Positions 1-10,089 of a stretch of 64,000 nucleotides of DNA are shown piece by piece. Within the stretch, counting starts at the first letter, position 1. Every line of letters begins with the position of its first letter. Source of the DNA: Fusobacterium varium (GTDB lineage: Bacteria; Fusobacteriota; Fusobacteriia; Fusobacteriales; Fusobacteriaceae); the NCBI GenBank assembly GCA_900637705.1, contig LR134390.1, positions 248,001-312,000 of the forward strand. Reading direction: 5' to 3'. The notes below the pieces were generated by a model. It did no database searches. It worked only from the letters and a program-made list of their open reading frames with translations, and was not told the DNA's origin. Made by a program: the position numbers and the translations under genes.

Positions 1-470
1 TCTTCTGGAATAGAAACTATTGAATTGCATGTTGCTTCTGAACCAGTTCCACAAGTTGTAGGAATCATTAAAGATTTTATCTGTTTATTTCCTAAAGCTG
101 GATTTTTTAAAAGATCTTTCACTGTGTAAGAGGCATTTTTTAAAATTGAACATAGTTTTGCAATGTCCATTACGCTTCCTCCACCTACTGCAATGATAAA
201 ATCACTTTTATACTTATTCAGTTCTTCCATAACCTTTTCTACATCCTGATAGCTTGGTTCAGTAGCTAGATTATCAATTATATTATAGTTAATTTTAGTA
301 TTTTCAATTTTTTCTATTATTTTAGAAAAGAAACTACTTCCTCTAACACCTTTGTCTGTAAATACTATAACATTAGAAACCTTTTCTTTGTTTAAAACAG
401 TTTCAATATAATCTACACTCCCTAATCCACTATAGACATTAGAAGGGATATTTAAATAATATGATTTCAT
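1..470 (-). CDS. Iron-containing alcohol dehydrogenase (partial, 5' part only)
   Basis: The reading frame begins at an ATG at 470 on the minus strand, preceded by an AGGGGG ribosome binding site, and runs off the window edge after about 156 residues. The visible part is the Rossmann-like nucleotide-binding half of the Fe-ADH family (NAD(P)-dependent oxidoreductases of alcohols, glycerol or butanol). It shows GGGSVMD near residues 96-102 and TTCGTGSE near 138-145, the phosphate-binding and family signature segments. The iron-binding His/Asp residues lie in the missing C-terminal half, so the substrate cannot be predicted. It has its own promoter and a GTCGAC operator-like site, also found upstream of the adjacent GntR gene, suggesting control by that regulator. 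Confidence 0.9.
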   Translation of the reverse strand, partial: MKSYYLNIPSNVYSGLGSVDYIETVLNKEKVSNVIVFTDKGVRGSSFFSKIIEKIENTKINYNIIDNLATEPSYQDVEKVMEELNKYKSDFIIAVGGGSVMDIAKLCSILKNASYTVKDLLKNPALGNKQIKSLMIPTTCGTGSEATCNSIVSIPE

Positions 471-510
471 TTTTCCCCCTTGTAACTTTTCAAAAATACT
501 TTTTGTTAAA

Positions 511-518
511 TGTCGACA
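511..518. promoter_or_regulatory. Palindromic operator-like site TGTCGACA
   Basis: A perfect 8-bp palindrome lies just downstream of the expected start site of the Fe-ADH promoter, where a bound repressor would block transcription. The 11-base string GTCGACATTTA read on the minus strand here recurs on the plus strand at 1447-1457, upstream of the GntR gene. FCD-type GntR regulators often bind short GT/AC-centred palindromes, so this is the likely site for the neighbouring regulator (inference). Confidence 0.55.
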
Positions 519-535
519 ATCAACTTTATACTTGA

Positions 536-564
536 ATGATAACTCTTATAAATTGATTTGTCAA
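536..564 (-). promoter_or_regulatory. Sigma-70 promoter of the Fe-ADH gene
   Basis: On the minus strand, TTGACA (559-564) and TATCAT (536-541) are separated by exactly 17 bases. Transcription should begin near 529, about 60 bases before the ATG at 470. Confidence 0.8.
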
Positions 565-663
565 TAGAAAATTGAAAAAAATATTCTGAAAAATTACAAA
601 AAGGCTTTATATGAGTATATTTATACTTAAAAATGAATAGAAAGAATAAAGTGTGGAAATAAA

Positions 664-702
664 AAAGGATTAAATCCTAGAAGATATAGAACTTAATCCT
701 TT
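664..702 (-). terminator. Rho-independent terminator of the GntR gene
   Basis: AAAGGATTAA (664-673) pairs with TTAATCCTTT (693-702). Read on the minus strand, the stem is followed by a run of T. It sits just after the GntR stop codon at 713. Confidence 0.8.
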
Positions 703-712
703 ATAGTATTTT

Positions 713-1393
713 TTATATTTCATCTTTTTTTAAAAGATAATTTATAAGAACTTCTCCAGAGTTCATTATATGATTTTTCATTTCATTTTCTGCTTTTTCT
801 TTATCTTTAATTTTAATTAATTCTATAAGGTTATCATGCACCCCATATTCAATAGAAAGACTAGAATTTATCAACATATTATATTTTGACATTCTCATAT
901 AGAGCTTTGTCTGAAGTACAAAATTTTCTATTAATTTTTGAAGTTTTGAATGATTTGATCTTTGGCATATAAGACTATGAAAAGTTACATCACAATTAAT
1001 AAAATTTTCTACATCTTGCTTTTTTAAACTTTCTGTCATGGTTTTAGAAAGAGATGTTAGAGTTTGGATATCTTCCTTTGTCATATTATCTATGGCAAGT
1101 CTTACTGCCATTCCTTCTAAAAGAGCACGAAGTGAATAAGTTTCCTCAATGCTTTTTTTATTTAATGTAGCAACAGTAGCCCCTTTTTTAGGAATATATT
1201 CAACAATTCCTTGTGCTGCAAGTTCTCTGATAGCTTCTCTTATTGGAGCTCTGCTAATATTCATTTCAGTAGCAATAGTTTGTTCAATTATTTTTTCTCC
1301 TGATTTAAGTTCTCCTGTTGCAATGGCTGTAATAATTGAATTTATTACTTCAACATATAAATTTGTATTTGTTATTGGCTTAAAAGTACCCAT
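713..1393 (-). CDS. GntR family transcriptional regulator, FCD domain
   Basis: A 226-residue protein of normal length for the FadR/FCD subgroup of GntR regulators. Residues about 10-75 form the winged helix-turn-helix (SRAPIREAIRELAAQG is the recognition part), and the rest is the all-helical FCD effector domain, which usually senses a small carboxylate or sugar acid, often with a bound metal. The start at 1393 follows a good GGAGAGG site. It lies upstream of and on the same strand as the iron alcohol dehydrogenase, and both genes carry GTCGAC motifs in front of them, suggesting autoregulation plus control of the dehydrogenase. The effector is unknown. Confidence 0.88.
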   Translation of the reverse strand: MGTFKPITNTNLYVEVINSIITAIATGELKSGEKIIEQTIATEMNISRAPIREAIRELAAQGIVEYIPKKGATVATLNKKSIEETYSLRALLEGMAVRLAIDNMTKEDIQTLTSLSKTMTESLKKQDVENFINCDVTFHSLICQRSNHSKLQKLIENFVLQTKLYMRMSKYNMLINSSLSIEYGVHDNLIELIKIKDKEKAENEMKNHIMNSGEVLINYLLKKDEI

Positions 1394-1446
1394 TTTCCTC
1401 TCCGTCCTTATATACTATAATAATATTATTTTGTAGTTTGTAGAAA

Positions 1447-1452
1447 GTCGAC
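1447..1452. promoter_or_regulatory. Second GTCGAC site, upstream of the GntR gene
   Basis: GTCGAC lies about 55 bases upstream of the GntR start. With its flank it shares GTCGACATTTA with the site at 511-518. This is consistent with autoregulation, but with only two sites the motif is not proven. Confidence 0.45.
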
Positions 1453-1840
1453 ATTTATTTTTATGAAAAAAATTTATACTGTAAAAAATATTCAGTTGTA
1501 TAAATCAGTAATTTTTTGATTGAAATTAAAAATAGCTTTAAAGTATTAATATAAATTATTGTAACATTTTTTTATTATCTATCAACTTAATTAAAAATTA
1601 AAATAATTAAAAAGAATTATAGGATTATATTAAAATGTTTAAACAGTATTTTTATTTATAGATTTACTTTTAAAATTTTGATGAGAGAATAGTTTTATTA
1701 AATTTTAGTGTTTAGAATATTAAAATGAATTTACTTTTCAATTTCTAAAATTTATTAAAAATAAAAACTAAAAAATTTTGATTTTAGATTTTTAAGAAAG
1801 ATGGTATAATATATAGTCGAAATTTAAAAGGAGGAGAAAT
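1453..1840. other. AT-rich intergenic region with the promoter of the MBL gene
   Basis: No gene is visible here. The sequence is almost wholly A/T. Near the end TATAAT (1805-1810) with TTTAGA (1783-1788), 16 bases apart, is a plausible promoter for the downstream MBL gene. No convincing hairpins or repeats were seen elsewhere. Confidence 0.5.
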
Positions 1841-2554
1841 ATGAATATTTATTACATCTATCACAGTTGCTTTGTAGTTGAGAATTCTGAGTATATTTTA
1901 ATTTTTGATTATTACAAGACTCCACGAAAGAAAAAAAATTCAATAAACATAAACGATTTTGTTATAAGTATGGATAAAAAAGTAGTAATTTTTTCTTCTC
2001 ATGCACATGCAGATCATTTCAATCCTGATATAATGAAATGGCAAGAGAATAATCCGAAGATATCTTATGTGCTCAGTAGTGATATAGGAATAAAATCTGC
2101 ATCTAAAAGATGTTATATTGTTTCTGAAGGTGATGAAGTAAAAGTAGAAGGACTTGATGTGAAAGTGTATGGGTCTACAGATGCAGGAGTATCTTTCTGG
2201 GTAAAAATAGGGGATAAGATTATATTTCATGCTGGAGATCTTAACTGGTGGTATTGGTCAGATGATACAAAAGAAGAAGAGGATTTTATGAGAAATTCTT
2301 TTCAAAAAATAATAAGAGATATAAAAGGAAATAAAGAAAAAATAAATATAGCTTTTTTCCCTGTTGATCCACGTTTAGAAGAAAATGCTTTTCTTGGAGG
2401 AAAATATTTTGTTCAAGAATTGCAACCTGAAAATATTATTCCAATGCATTTTGGGAAAAGTTATAGTGTAGTAAAAGAGTTTTGCAATATTTTGGAAAAA
2501 ACTGGAACAAAAGGTATAATAATAAATGAATGTCTGGAGAAGTTACAAGTATAA
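1841..2554 (+). CDS. MBL fold metallo-hydrolase
   Basis: A 237-residue metallo-beta-lactamase fold protein. The metal-binding motif HAHADH is at residues 54-59, followed by further ligand candidates in FHAGD (about residue 131) and PMHFGKSY (about residue 208). These fit the UlaG/YycJ-like broad MBL hydrolase group, which acts on lactones, phosphoesters or nucleic acids; the sequence alone does not say which. The start follows AGGAGGAG. It appears to be a single-gene unit with its own promoter. Confidence 0.88.
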   Translation: MNIYYIYHSCFVVENSEYILIFDYYKTPRKKKNSININDFVISMDKKVVIFSSHAHADHFNPDIMKWQENNPKISYVLSSDIGIKSASKRCYIVSEGDEVKVEGLDVKVYGSTDAGVSFWVKIGDKIIFHAGDLNWWYWSDDTKEEEDFMRNSFQKIIRDIKGNKEKINIAFFPVDPRLEENAFLGGKYFVQELQPENIIPMHFGKSYSVVKEFCNILEKTGTKGIIINECLEKLQV

Positions 2555-2598
2555 TTTTTTAAAAAAGCGCTACATTAGGAATTAGAAAAATTTAAACA

Positions 2599-2627
2599 TT
2601 GATAAAGCATATATTATTTGATATAAT
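2599..2627 (+). promoter_or_regulatory. Promoter of the SNF2 helicase gene
   Basis: TTGATA (2599-2604) and TATAAT (2622-2627) are 17 bases apart. The expected RNA start (about 2634) lies downstream of the ATG at 2630, so that codon cannot be the real start; the ATG at 2663, eight bases after AAGGA, is preferred. Confidence 0.75.
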
Positions 2628-2662
2628 ATATGTTAAATAAAATTATTATAAGGAAAATGGGT

Positions 2663-5409
2663 ATGAATTGGGAAAAAATGGATTACAGATTAGATAGCAT
2701 CTACTTTATGTTAAAAACAGATGGAAAAGGAAAATACATAGTGCCAGTTTATAATGATGGAACAGTATTGGAAAATTTGGATTTTGTTGAGATAGATGAT
2801 TATACAGATAAAACACAATCAATTCTTTCTTATATAAAAGGAATAAAGGAAGATAGCTTTTTTATTGATTGGGAAAAAGAATATAGAGAAGCTTATTTAA
2901 GTGAACACTCAAATCTCATTCAATTACTTATTGATAGTGATAAATTTGTTGATGAGAATATGAATAAGATACAGTGGATAAAAGAAAATAATACTCTTTC
3001 TTTGATAATAAAAGAAAAAGAAGAAGATGAAAATATATTATATACTGAACTTCTTTTAAATGGTAGTTTTAATGATTTTGATATAATAAATGATGAATTA
3101 GTTGTAAGGAATAATACTTTTTATCTTTTAGAAAATGAAGATAATGGATTTCATACTATAAAAGAGTTGATAGGAAATATTTATAAAAAAGAACTTGAAA
3201 ATTTTATAACTATAACAATGAAATATTTTAAAAATATAGAGATAGAGTACAAAGATTATAAAGTGGTACAGGGAGAAAAGAATACTCCAATACCTCAAAT
3301 AATAATAGAAAAAATATCTCAGGATAATAGCTTATATCTTCAGATAACACTTATGATATCTACTATGGATTATGATTTTTTGAAGAAAAATGAAATAGAA
3401 TATACAGCAGTAGTAAATAATCTCGAAAAAAAATATTTATAAGTGAAGTTGATTTGAATAGGTTGCCTGAAGCTATGGAAGAGATAGTTAAAGTATTGGC
3501 TAGGCTACAAAAAAATATAAAGATAAAAACTGGTTTTTATGTAGATGAGGATAATCTTATCATAATGCAGGAAAAACTTGCTAAAGAATTTATAATGAAA
3601 GAACTTTTACAGCTTGCATCAAAATACAGGGTAGTAGGAACAGATAAATTAAGAAAATATAATATAAAAGCTGTAAAACCTAAAGTAGTAGGAAATTTTA
3701 GTCATTCTATAGATTTTCTTGAAGGAGAAATAGAACTAGAAATAGAAGGAGAAAAATTTTCTATATTAGATGTACTTTCATCATATAGAAAAGATTCCTA
3801 TATAATGCTTAGTGATGGAACAAGTGCTCTTATCAATAGAAAATATATAGAAAAATTAGAAAGACTTTTTAAAGATAGTGATAAGAAAAAAGTGAAACTA
3901 TCTTTCTTTGATCTACCACTGGTTGAAGAATTGATAGAGGATAAAATATTTTCACAAGAGATGAATAAAAGTAGAGATTTCTTTAAAGGAATAAATAATG
4001 TAAAAAATTATAAAATAGATCCACCCAGTGTAAAAGCTCAACTTAGAGAATATCAGGAATATGGATTTAAATGGCTGGCATATCTTATGGATAATAATTT
4101 AGGAGGATGTCTGGCTGATGATATGGGACTTGGAAAAACCCTTCAAGCAATAGCAGTTTTGACAAGACTTCATGAAGAAAAAGGGAAAAAAAGTCTTGTT
4201 ATAATGCCAAAAAGTTTAATATATAACTGGGAAGGAGAAATAAAAAGATTTAGTCCTAAATTAAAAGTAGGAATTTATTATGGAAATTTTAGAAATATAG
4301 ATATAATTAAAAAGAATAGTGTAATACTTACTACATATGGGACAATAAGAAATGATATTGAAACTTTAAAAGAGATGAAATTTGATACAATAATTCTTGA
4401 TGAATCTCAAAATATAAAAAATATTAATGCTCAAACAACAAAAGCAATAATGCTTCTTAATTCAAAAAATAGAATAGCATTGAGTGGAACTCCTATAGAA
4501 AACAATCTCGGAGAACTTTACTCACTGTTTAGATTTTTAAATCCAGCAATGTTTGGAACAGCAGAAGAATTTAATAACTATTATGCTGTACCTATACAAA
4601 AAGAAAATGACCAAGAAGCAATTGAGGAATTAAAAAAGAAAATTTATCCTTTTATATTAAGGAGAGTTAAAAAAGAAGTATTGAAGGATCTTCCAGATAA
4701 AATAGAAAAGACTATGTTTATAGAAATGAATGTGGAACAGAAAAAACTTTATGAAGAGAGAAGAAGTTACTATTATAAAATGGTAAATAGTCAGATAAGA
4801 GAAAATGGAATAGGAAAGACACAGTTTTTTATTCTTCAGGCTCTTAATGAGCTTAGGCAAATAACAAGTTGTCCAGAGGCTAAAAGTAATGGTGTGACTT
4901 CAAGTAAAAGGGAAGTTTTGGTAAATAATATAGTAGAGGCAGTAGAGAATGGACATAAGGTATTGGTTTTTACAAACTATATAAATTCTATAGAAAATAT
5001 ATGTGAAGATTTAAAAAGATATGGAATAAATTATCTTTCGATGACTGGAAGTACAAAAGATAGACAGTCTTTGGTAGATAGATTCCAAAAAGATAATAAA
5101 TATAAAGTTTTTATTATGACATTGAAAACAGGAGGAGTAGGATTAAATCTTACAGCTGCTGATACAATATTTATTTATGATCCATGGTGGAATAAAACAG
5201 TAGAAAATCAAGCTATAGATAGAGCTTATAGATTAGGGCAGGATAGAACAGTATTTTCATATAAATTAATATTAAAAGATACAATAGAAGAAAAAATCTT
5301 GCAACTGCAAGATACAAAAAGCAAGTTATTAGATAATTTGATATCAGAAGATAGTTCATCTATGAAAGTACTTACAGAAAAAGATATTGAGTTTATACTT
5401 GGAGAATAG
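2663..5409 (+). CDS. SNF2-family DNA helicase/translocase (apparent frameshift at 3426-3433)
   Basis: The frame opening at 2663 stops at 3442, but an 8-A run at 3426-3433 joins it to a frame that is open through 3454 to 5409. Adding one A gives a continuous protein of about 915 residues. The N-terminal third is an uncharacterised region seen in bacterial SNF2 proteins. The ATPase core follows, with Walker A in LADDMGLGKTLQ (about nt 4110), DESQ in place of DEAH (about 4399), LSGTPIENN, and the helicase C motif around LKTGGVGLNLTAAD and QAIDRAYRLGQ. SNF2 proteins remodel protein-DNA complexes using ATP. The next gene follows after 17 bases and may encode a dedicated partner. Confidence 0.85.
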
Positions 5410-5426
5410 ATTACAGGGAGAAAATA

Positions 5427-7192
5427 ATGGGAATAAGTAAAGACAGATTTAGAGAGGCACTGAATGAGTTCTACCCTAAAGATATTTTGTTTAGATTATA
5501 CAACAGATATTTTCTGGACTGGATAGCCGAGGGATATATAGGAAGCAATTTAGGACTTTTTGAAATATCTCTGATTTGTGAAAATAGTAATAAGCAAACT
5601 TTTATGGATTTGATAGAACAGGTGTATCTTAAAGAAGAAGTGTTCTGTTCTGTATTTGCAACATTAGATACTAATGTAAAAAAAGTTTTTGAAGAAGTAA
5701 TGTGGAACGAGAAATTTTTTATTCCTCCTAAAGAGAGGGGAAAATATCTAAAATTGGAAAATAATTATGATTTAAATAAGGACTTAAAAGAGGAATACTT
5801 ATTTTTTAAAGCAGAAAAAGATAATAAAAAAGGAGAATATCTATATATGGATTATGACTTGATAAGAGTTATAAGACAATTTATGGTAAAACCTCCTGAG
5901 TATAATATAATTCCTCTAACTAAAATAGAAGAATGCCTTGTAAATAACAATGAAAAGGAATTGGCAGAAAATCTAAAAATTTATTTTGATTTTTACAAAC
6001 AGGGGGGAATAGTACTTTCGAATAGTGGAAAGATATTAAAGGAATCAAAAGTCAATATGAAAAAATATTGTAATATTAATGAGTATTATGAAAATTCAAA
6101 AGACTTGGATTTTTTGAAAACTGAAACTATAGCATTATTTTTCTTTTTAGTAAAAGAAAAATATATGAATGAAGAGTATTTTAGAGTATCAAATATAAAA
6201 AAAATAGTGCAGGATTTTCTTAATGGTGAATTGATACAGGAAGAAAATTATCATTACACTTCTCTATATTTAAATTATTTAAAAGGTGTAAAAAATATTT
6301 GGAAATCTAAAGAAGAAATAAAAAGAGGGCTTATCACTATTAAAAAATAATAGATGAGATACCTGATGATAAAATTGTAAGTGTAGATAATATAATAAAA
6401 ACTATACTATATAGAGATGAATTTATAGAGATTATAGATATAAAGGATGCATATGATTATATTTATATAAATGAAGCTAACTATGAAAGAACAAAAATCT
6501 TAAACTATGAGAGATATCTTGCATATGTTGTTATTCCATTTATAAAATCTGTTTTATTTCTTCTGGGAACTATGGGAGTGTTGGAATTATACTATGACTA
6601 TCCATCTATTAACAATTGTTTATATCTTAAAAATGGATATTTAAGTAAATATGATGGACTTAAATATATAAAAATAACAGCTTTAGGAAAATATTGTTTA
6701 GGAAGAATAGATGATTTTGATTTTGCTCATACAAAAGATGAAGGGGAAGTAATTTTAGATGAAGATAGATTAATAGCTACGATAATAGGAGATGTTCCAG
6801 TAAAAACTATGTTTCTAGAAAGAGTATCTCAAAAAATAGCAGGTAATAAGTATAAATTCACAAAAGAGAATTTTCTCAGAGGTATAAATGGATATAAAGA
6901 GCTTGAAGAGAGAATTGCAGAATTTAAAGTCAAAATATCTGATAACCTGAATGAATTATGGCAAGGATTTTTTGATGATTTAGTAGAAAAAAGCAGTGCT
7001 ATAAAAGCTGAACACCAGTTTGTAGTATTAAAACTTAAAAATGATAGAGAATTAATAAGTACAATAACAAAAGATGAAAGATTTAAACCTCTTTTATTAA
7101 AAGGAGAAGATTTTCATATTTTGGTAAAAAGTGAAAATGTAGGACAAGTAGTTGACTTGTTTAAAGAATATGGATACTATGTAAATTTTTAA
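5427..7192 (+). CDS. SNF2-linked protein with a helicase-associated C-terminal region (apparent frameshift at 6342-6347)
   Basis: The frame starting at 5427 (ATG after GGGAG) ends at 6350. A 6-A run at 6342-6347 with one added base restores a frame open to 7192, giving about 588 residues. No catalytic motif is visible. The last 140 residues, with a repeated pattern of hydrophobic strand, 'LKNDRELISTI...LLLKG' and a closing 'LFKEYGYYV', resemble the XPB/Ssl2-type helicase C-terminal region of bacterial proteins; this is from memory of the pattern. Tight coupling to the SNF2 gene suggests a shared complex. The function is unknown. Confidence 0.6.
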
Positions 7193-7492
7193 ATAACCCA
7201 AGAATAAATAAAAAAAGTGAATTAAAAGCTGAATTGTTTTAGAAATTTGGAGATTAGAAAGATTTGTATAATTAATGAAGTAAGTAAAATAAAGAATAGT
7301 ATGTTTGAGTAAAGCAAGTTTCTAGTAATTAAGCAGTTAGAATTTTAACTGCTATAAATACTGAGCTGCAGCAGTGTAACTATTGTAATTCTTTACCTAT
7401 TCTTCTATGTTTTATGAACAGGATTAATAATAAACCTTTCTACTAAAAAAGTTCTAAAAATATATTTCTGCTTTAATTTCACTTTTTTTTTA
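7193..7492. repeat. Gene-free 300 bp with a near-terminal inverted repeat (MITE-like)
   Basis: No gene was found. About 20 bases at the left (near 7208-7229) are inversely repeated, with small indels, at the right (near 7467-7488): AAAAAAAGTGAATTAAAAGC against AAAAAAAAGTGAAATTAAAGC on the other strand. Inside is a hairpin AGCAGTTA / TAACTGCT at about 7332-7353. This could be a small non-autonomous element or simply paired transcription terminators of the convergent genes on either side. Confidence 0.35.
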
Positions 7493-8671
7493 TTAATTTT
7501 CAAATAATGATATATAGCTTATTTCCCCATCGTTATATTCTGCAAATATTATAAAATCACTGTCAAAGTATTCAAGCTCTTTTCTTAACTTTAGAGATTG
7601 AAGAGATTTTAAAAATTGAGGATTTAAAGTAAGGTAATTAAATTTTAAATTTGCCAGTATTTTAAATAAATCCGAATGCAATTGAGCAAGAGAAGTATAT
7701 TTTTTTTCAATATTTTCTATACATTTAAAAGTTTCAGAGAATTTAGTAATTTTATTTTTAAATCTATTTTCAGCATAGTTTAGATCGATAGCTTCTTCAA
7801 AGAAAAGTTTAAAACCATTTTTAGGATAGTGAGCTATACTGTAATTTACATTTTTCATTATATATTCATAACTTTTATCATCTAAAGATTTGAAGACTTT
7901 TGCCCAAAGGTCTTTTTTTATATCTGTAATTGAAATTGCTGTTTCTATTTTTTCTATAACATTATTAGCAAGAGATGCTTTTTCCTGCTCATTTATATCT
8001 TGAATTTCAAGAAATAATCCTATAATTTTAGAATTAGAAGAATCTCTGTTTTTAATTTTTGTATATTCAATATTTTTTTTAGTTACTTTTGAAATTTCTT
8101 TAAAAGCTGGTTTAAGTATCATTTTTTCAAAATCAAAAAATCTGTCATAGGATTTTTCTAATCCAAGAAGACTTTTTAATTTATTTATAGAAATTTCAAT
8201 AGATTTGTTCATAGATATATTAAATTTAAGAAAATTATATAGAGCAATAGCATAGTCATTTTGGAAAAAAAGAAGTATATCAAAATCATTTTTTTGAAAA
8301 TAAGAATTTTTTTGAAAAATAGATCTAAATTCTTCAGTAAAAATTACTTTAATATTATTTTTTTCTATATGATAGGAAGAAATAATAGAGAAAGCACCTT
8401 TCTTTTCTATTAGCTCTAATTTAAAAATAGTATAGATAATTACTTTTTCTGTAAGTTTTTGAAATATTTTAAGAATATTTTCTAATTCTCCTAGCATTAA
8501 AAGTTTTTTTATTTTTAATATAGGAACAAGAATATTGTTGCTTAATATTTCTTCTTTATCTTTTAATAAGAAATCAAAAAGAATTTTTTCTTTTTTTGAA
8601 AAAACTTTATTAAATTTGATATCTATCTCCTTTTCACTTAAACTGATATAATCATTAAAATTTTTCTTCAA
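7493..8671 (-). CDS. Rep_3 (RepB-like) replication initiator family protein
   Basis: A 392-residue protein. Residues about 130-215 match the Rep_3 plasmid-initiator pattern: an 'AIALYNFLKF' helix, a short 'ISINKLKSLLGL' winged-helix segment, then 'FEKMILKPAFKEISKVTKKNIEYTKIK'. Members bind iterons at plasmid origins as paired winged-helix domains. The C-terminal half is not recognised. No other plasmid genes are near, and the upstream 300 bp is AT-rich with scattered ACGA/TCGT words but no clear iteron array. It may be a captured plasmid initiator or a chromosomal relative with another role. Its family is assigned by pattern only. Confidence 0.6.
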   Translation of the reverse strand: MKKNFNDYISLSEKEIDIKFNKVFSKKEKILFDFLLKDKEEILSNNILVPILKIKKLLMLGELENILKIFQKLTEKVIIYTIFKLELIEKKGAFSIISSYHIEKNNIKVIFTEEFRSIFQKNSYFQKNDFDILLFFQNDYAIALYNFLKFNISMNKSIEISINKLKSLLGLEKSYDRFFDFEKMILKPAFKEISKVTKKNIEYTKIKNRDSSNSKIIGLFLEIQDINEQEKASLANNVIEKIETAISITDIKKDLWAKVFKSLDDKSYEYIMKNVNYSIAHYPKNGFKLFFEEAIDLNYAENRFKNKITKFSETFKCIENIEKKYTSLAQLHSDLFKILANLKFNYLTLNPQFLKSLQSLKLRKELEYFDSDFIIFAEYNDGEISYISLFEN

Positions 8672-8865
8672 AAAAATTCCCCCATTTCAAAATTATTTTA
8701 TACGATATTTTATATTTTTTATATTTTATAAACGATAAAATTTAAAAATAATATTCGTCTATAAAGAAATAATAGCATATAAATTCAATAAAATAAATAT
8801 ATAGTTTAATAATTTATGGAACTAAATATAATCTTATATAAAAAATAACGACGAAAATTGAAAAT

Positions 8866-8894
8866 TTGACAAAATAAAATAAAAAATGTATAAC
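8866..8894 (+). promoter_or_regulatory. Promoter of the glucosaminate-type operon
   Basis: TTGACA (8866-8871) and TATAAC (8889-8894) are 17 bases apart, about 75 bases before the ATG at 8971. TGATATCA just downstream (about 8896-8903) is a short palindrome that could be an operator. The rest of 8672-8970 is AT-rich with no gene. Confidence 0.75.
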
Positions 8895-8970
8895 TGATAT
8901 CAAGAATATGAGGTTGATAAAAGATTTATTGTTTTGAAATGAAACAAAAATTAAGGGGGTGTTTTTAGAA

Positions 8971-10070
8971 ATGAAAACTATCATAAAAAATGGAAGGCTT
9001 TTAGATAGTAAAAATAACTTTCATATGACAAAAGCAGATATACTAATAGAAGATGGGATAATAAAAAAATTGGGAAAGATATTAATGAAGAGGGAAGTCA
9101 AGTAATAGATGTAGAAAATAGCATAGTAGCTCCTGGATTTATAGATATACATGTTCATTGTTTTCCTAAAGGAACAGCAATAAGTTCTTTTCCAGATGAA
9201 ATAGGAGTGAAAAAAGGAGTAACTTCAATAATAGATGCAGGAACATCTGGAGCAGATACAATAGATGATTTTTATGAGAACTTCATAAAAAAATCTAAAA
9301 CAAGAATATTTTCTTATTTGAATATTGCTCATCAAGGACTGCAGACTCTCAGTGAACTTAGTGATATGAAAAATATAAATAAGGAAAAAATAAAAGAAGC
9401 TTTAGAAAAATATCCAGAAATAATAGTAGGTTTAAAAGCTAGAGCAAGTGGTTCAGTAGTAAAGGAAAATGGAGTAAATCCAATAGTTGAAGGGAAAAAA
9501 ATAGCTTCAGAATTTGAAGTTCCTTTAGTTGTGCATATAGGTAATGCACCTCCAAAAGTAGAAGATGTACTAAATCTTTTAGGAAAGGGAGATGTAGTGA
9601 CTCATTGTTATAACAATAAAGCAAATGGATTGATAAGGGAAGGTAAAGTTATTCCAGAAGTAAAAGAAGCGATAAAACGTGGAGTTCTCTTTGATGTAGG
9701 GCATGGATCAGAAAGTTTTTCTTTGGATATAGCAGGAGATGGAATAAAAGAAGGATTTGAAGCTGATATGATAAGTACAGATCTCTATGAAAGGAATATG
9801 GTTACACCAGTTGAAAGTTTGGAAAATACAATGAATAAAATGATGTATCTTGGTTGGTCACTAGAAAAATGTGTAGAAAAAGTTACATATAAACCAGCTA
9901 GAGCTTTTAAAATAAAAGGACTTGGAGAACTTAAAGAGGGGTATATGGGGGATCTTACCATATTTGATATAGTAGAAAATGGAAAATTAGAATTAGAAGA
10001 CAGTGTAGGAAAAGTAGTAATAGCTAAAAAATATATAAAAACAAAGTATGTATTTATAAAAATGAATTAA
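8971..10070 (+). CDS. Amidohydrolase/deacetylase family metallohydrolase (apparent frameshift at 9063-9069)
   Basis: The ATG at 8971 follows AAGGGGG. The frame breaks at a 7-A run (9063-9069); one more A joins it to the frame ending at 10070, giving 366 residues, the usual length of this family. Amidohydrolase-type metal ligands are visible: HVH in GFIDIHVHCF, a candidate bridging lysine in GLKARASG, His in VVHIGN and VTHCYN, and Asp in STDLYE. It heads the operon and resembles the metallohydrolase of the Enterococcus EF_0829-EF_0839 cluster. It may release an acyl group or open a ring to supply the sugar acid for DgaE (inference). Confidence 0.85.
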
Positions 10071-10089
10071 TAAAGAGGGAGGGTATTTA

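Noticed and set aside
3426-3433. Programmed ribosomal frameshifting or phase variation at homopolymers
   Set aside because: Fifteen such sites across unrelated housekeeping genes, all missing one base, are better explained by sequencing error; no slippery-site hairpin pattern was noted.
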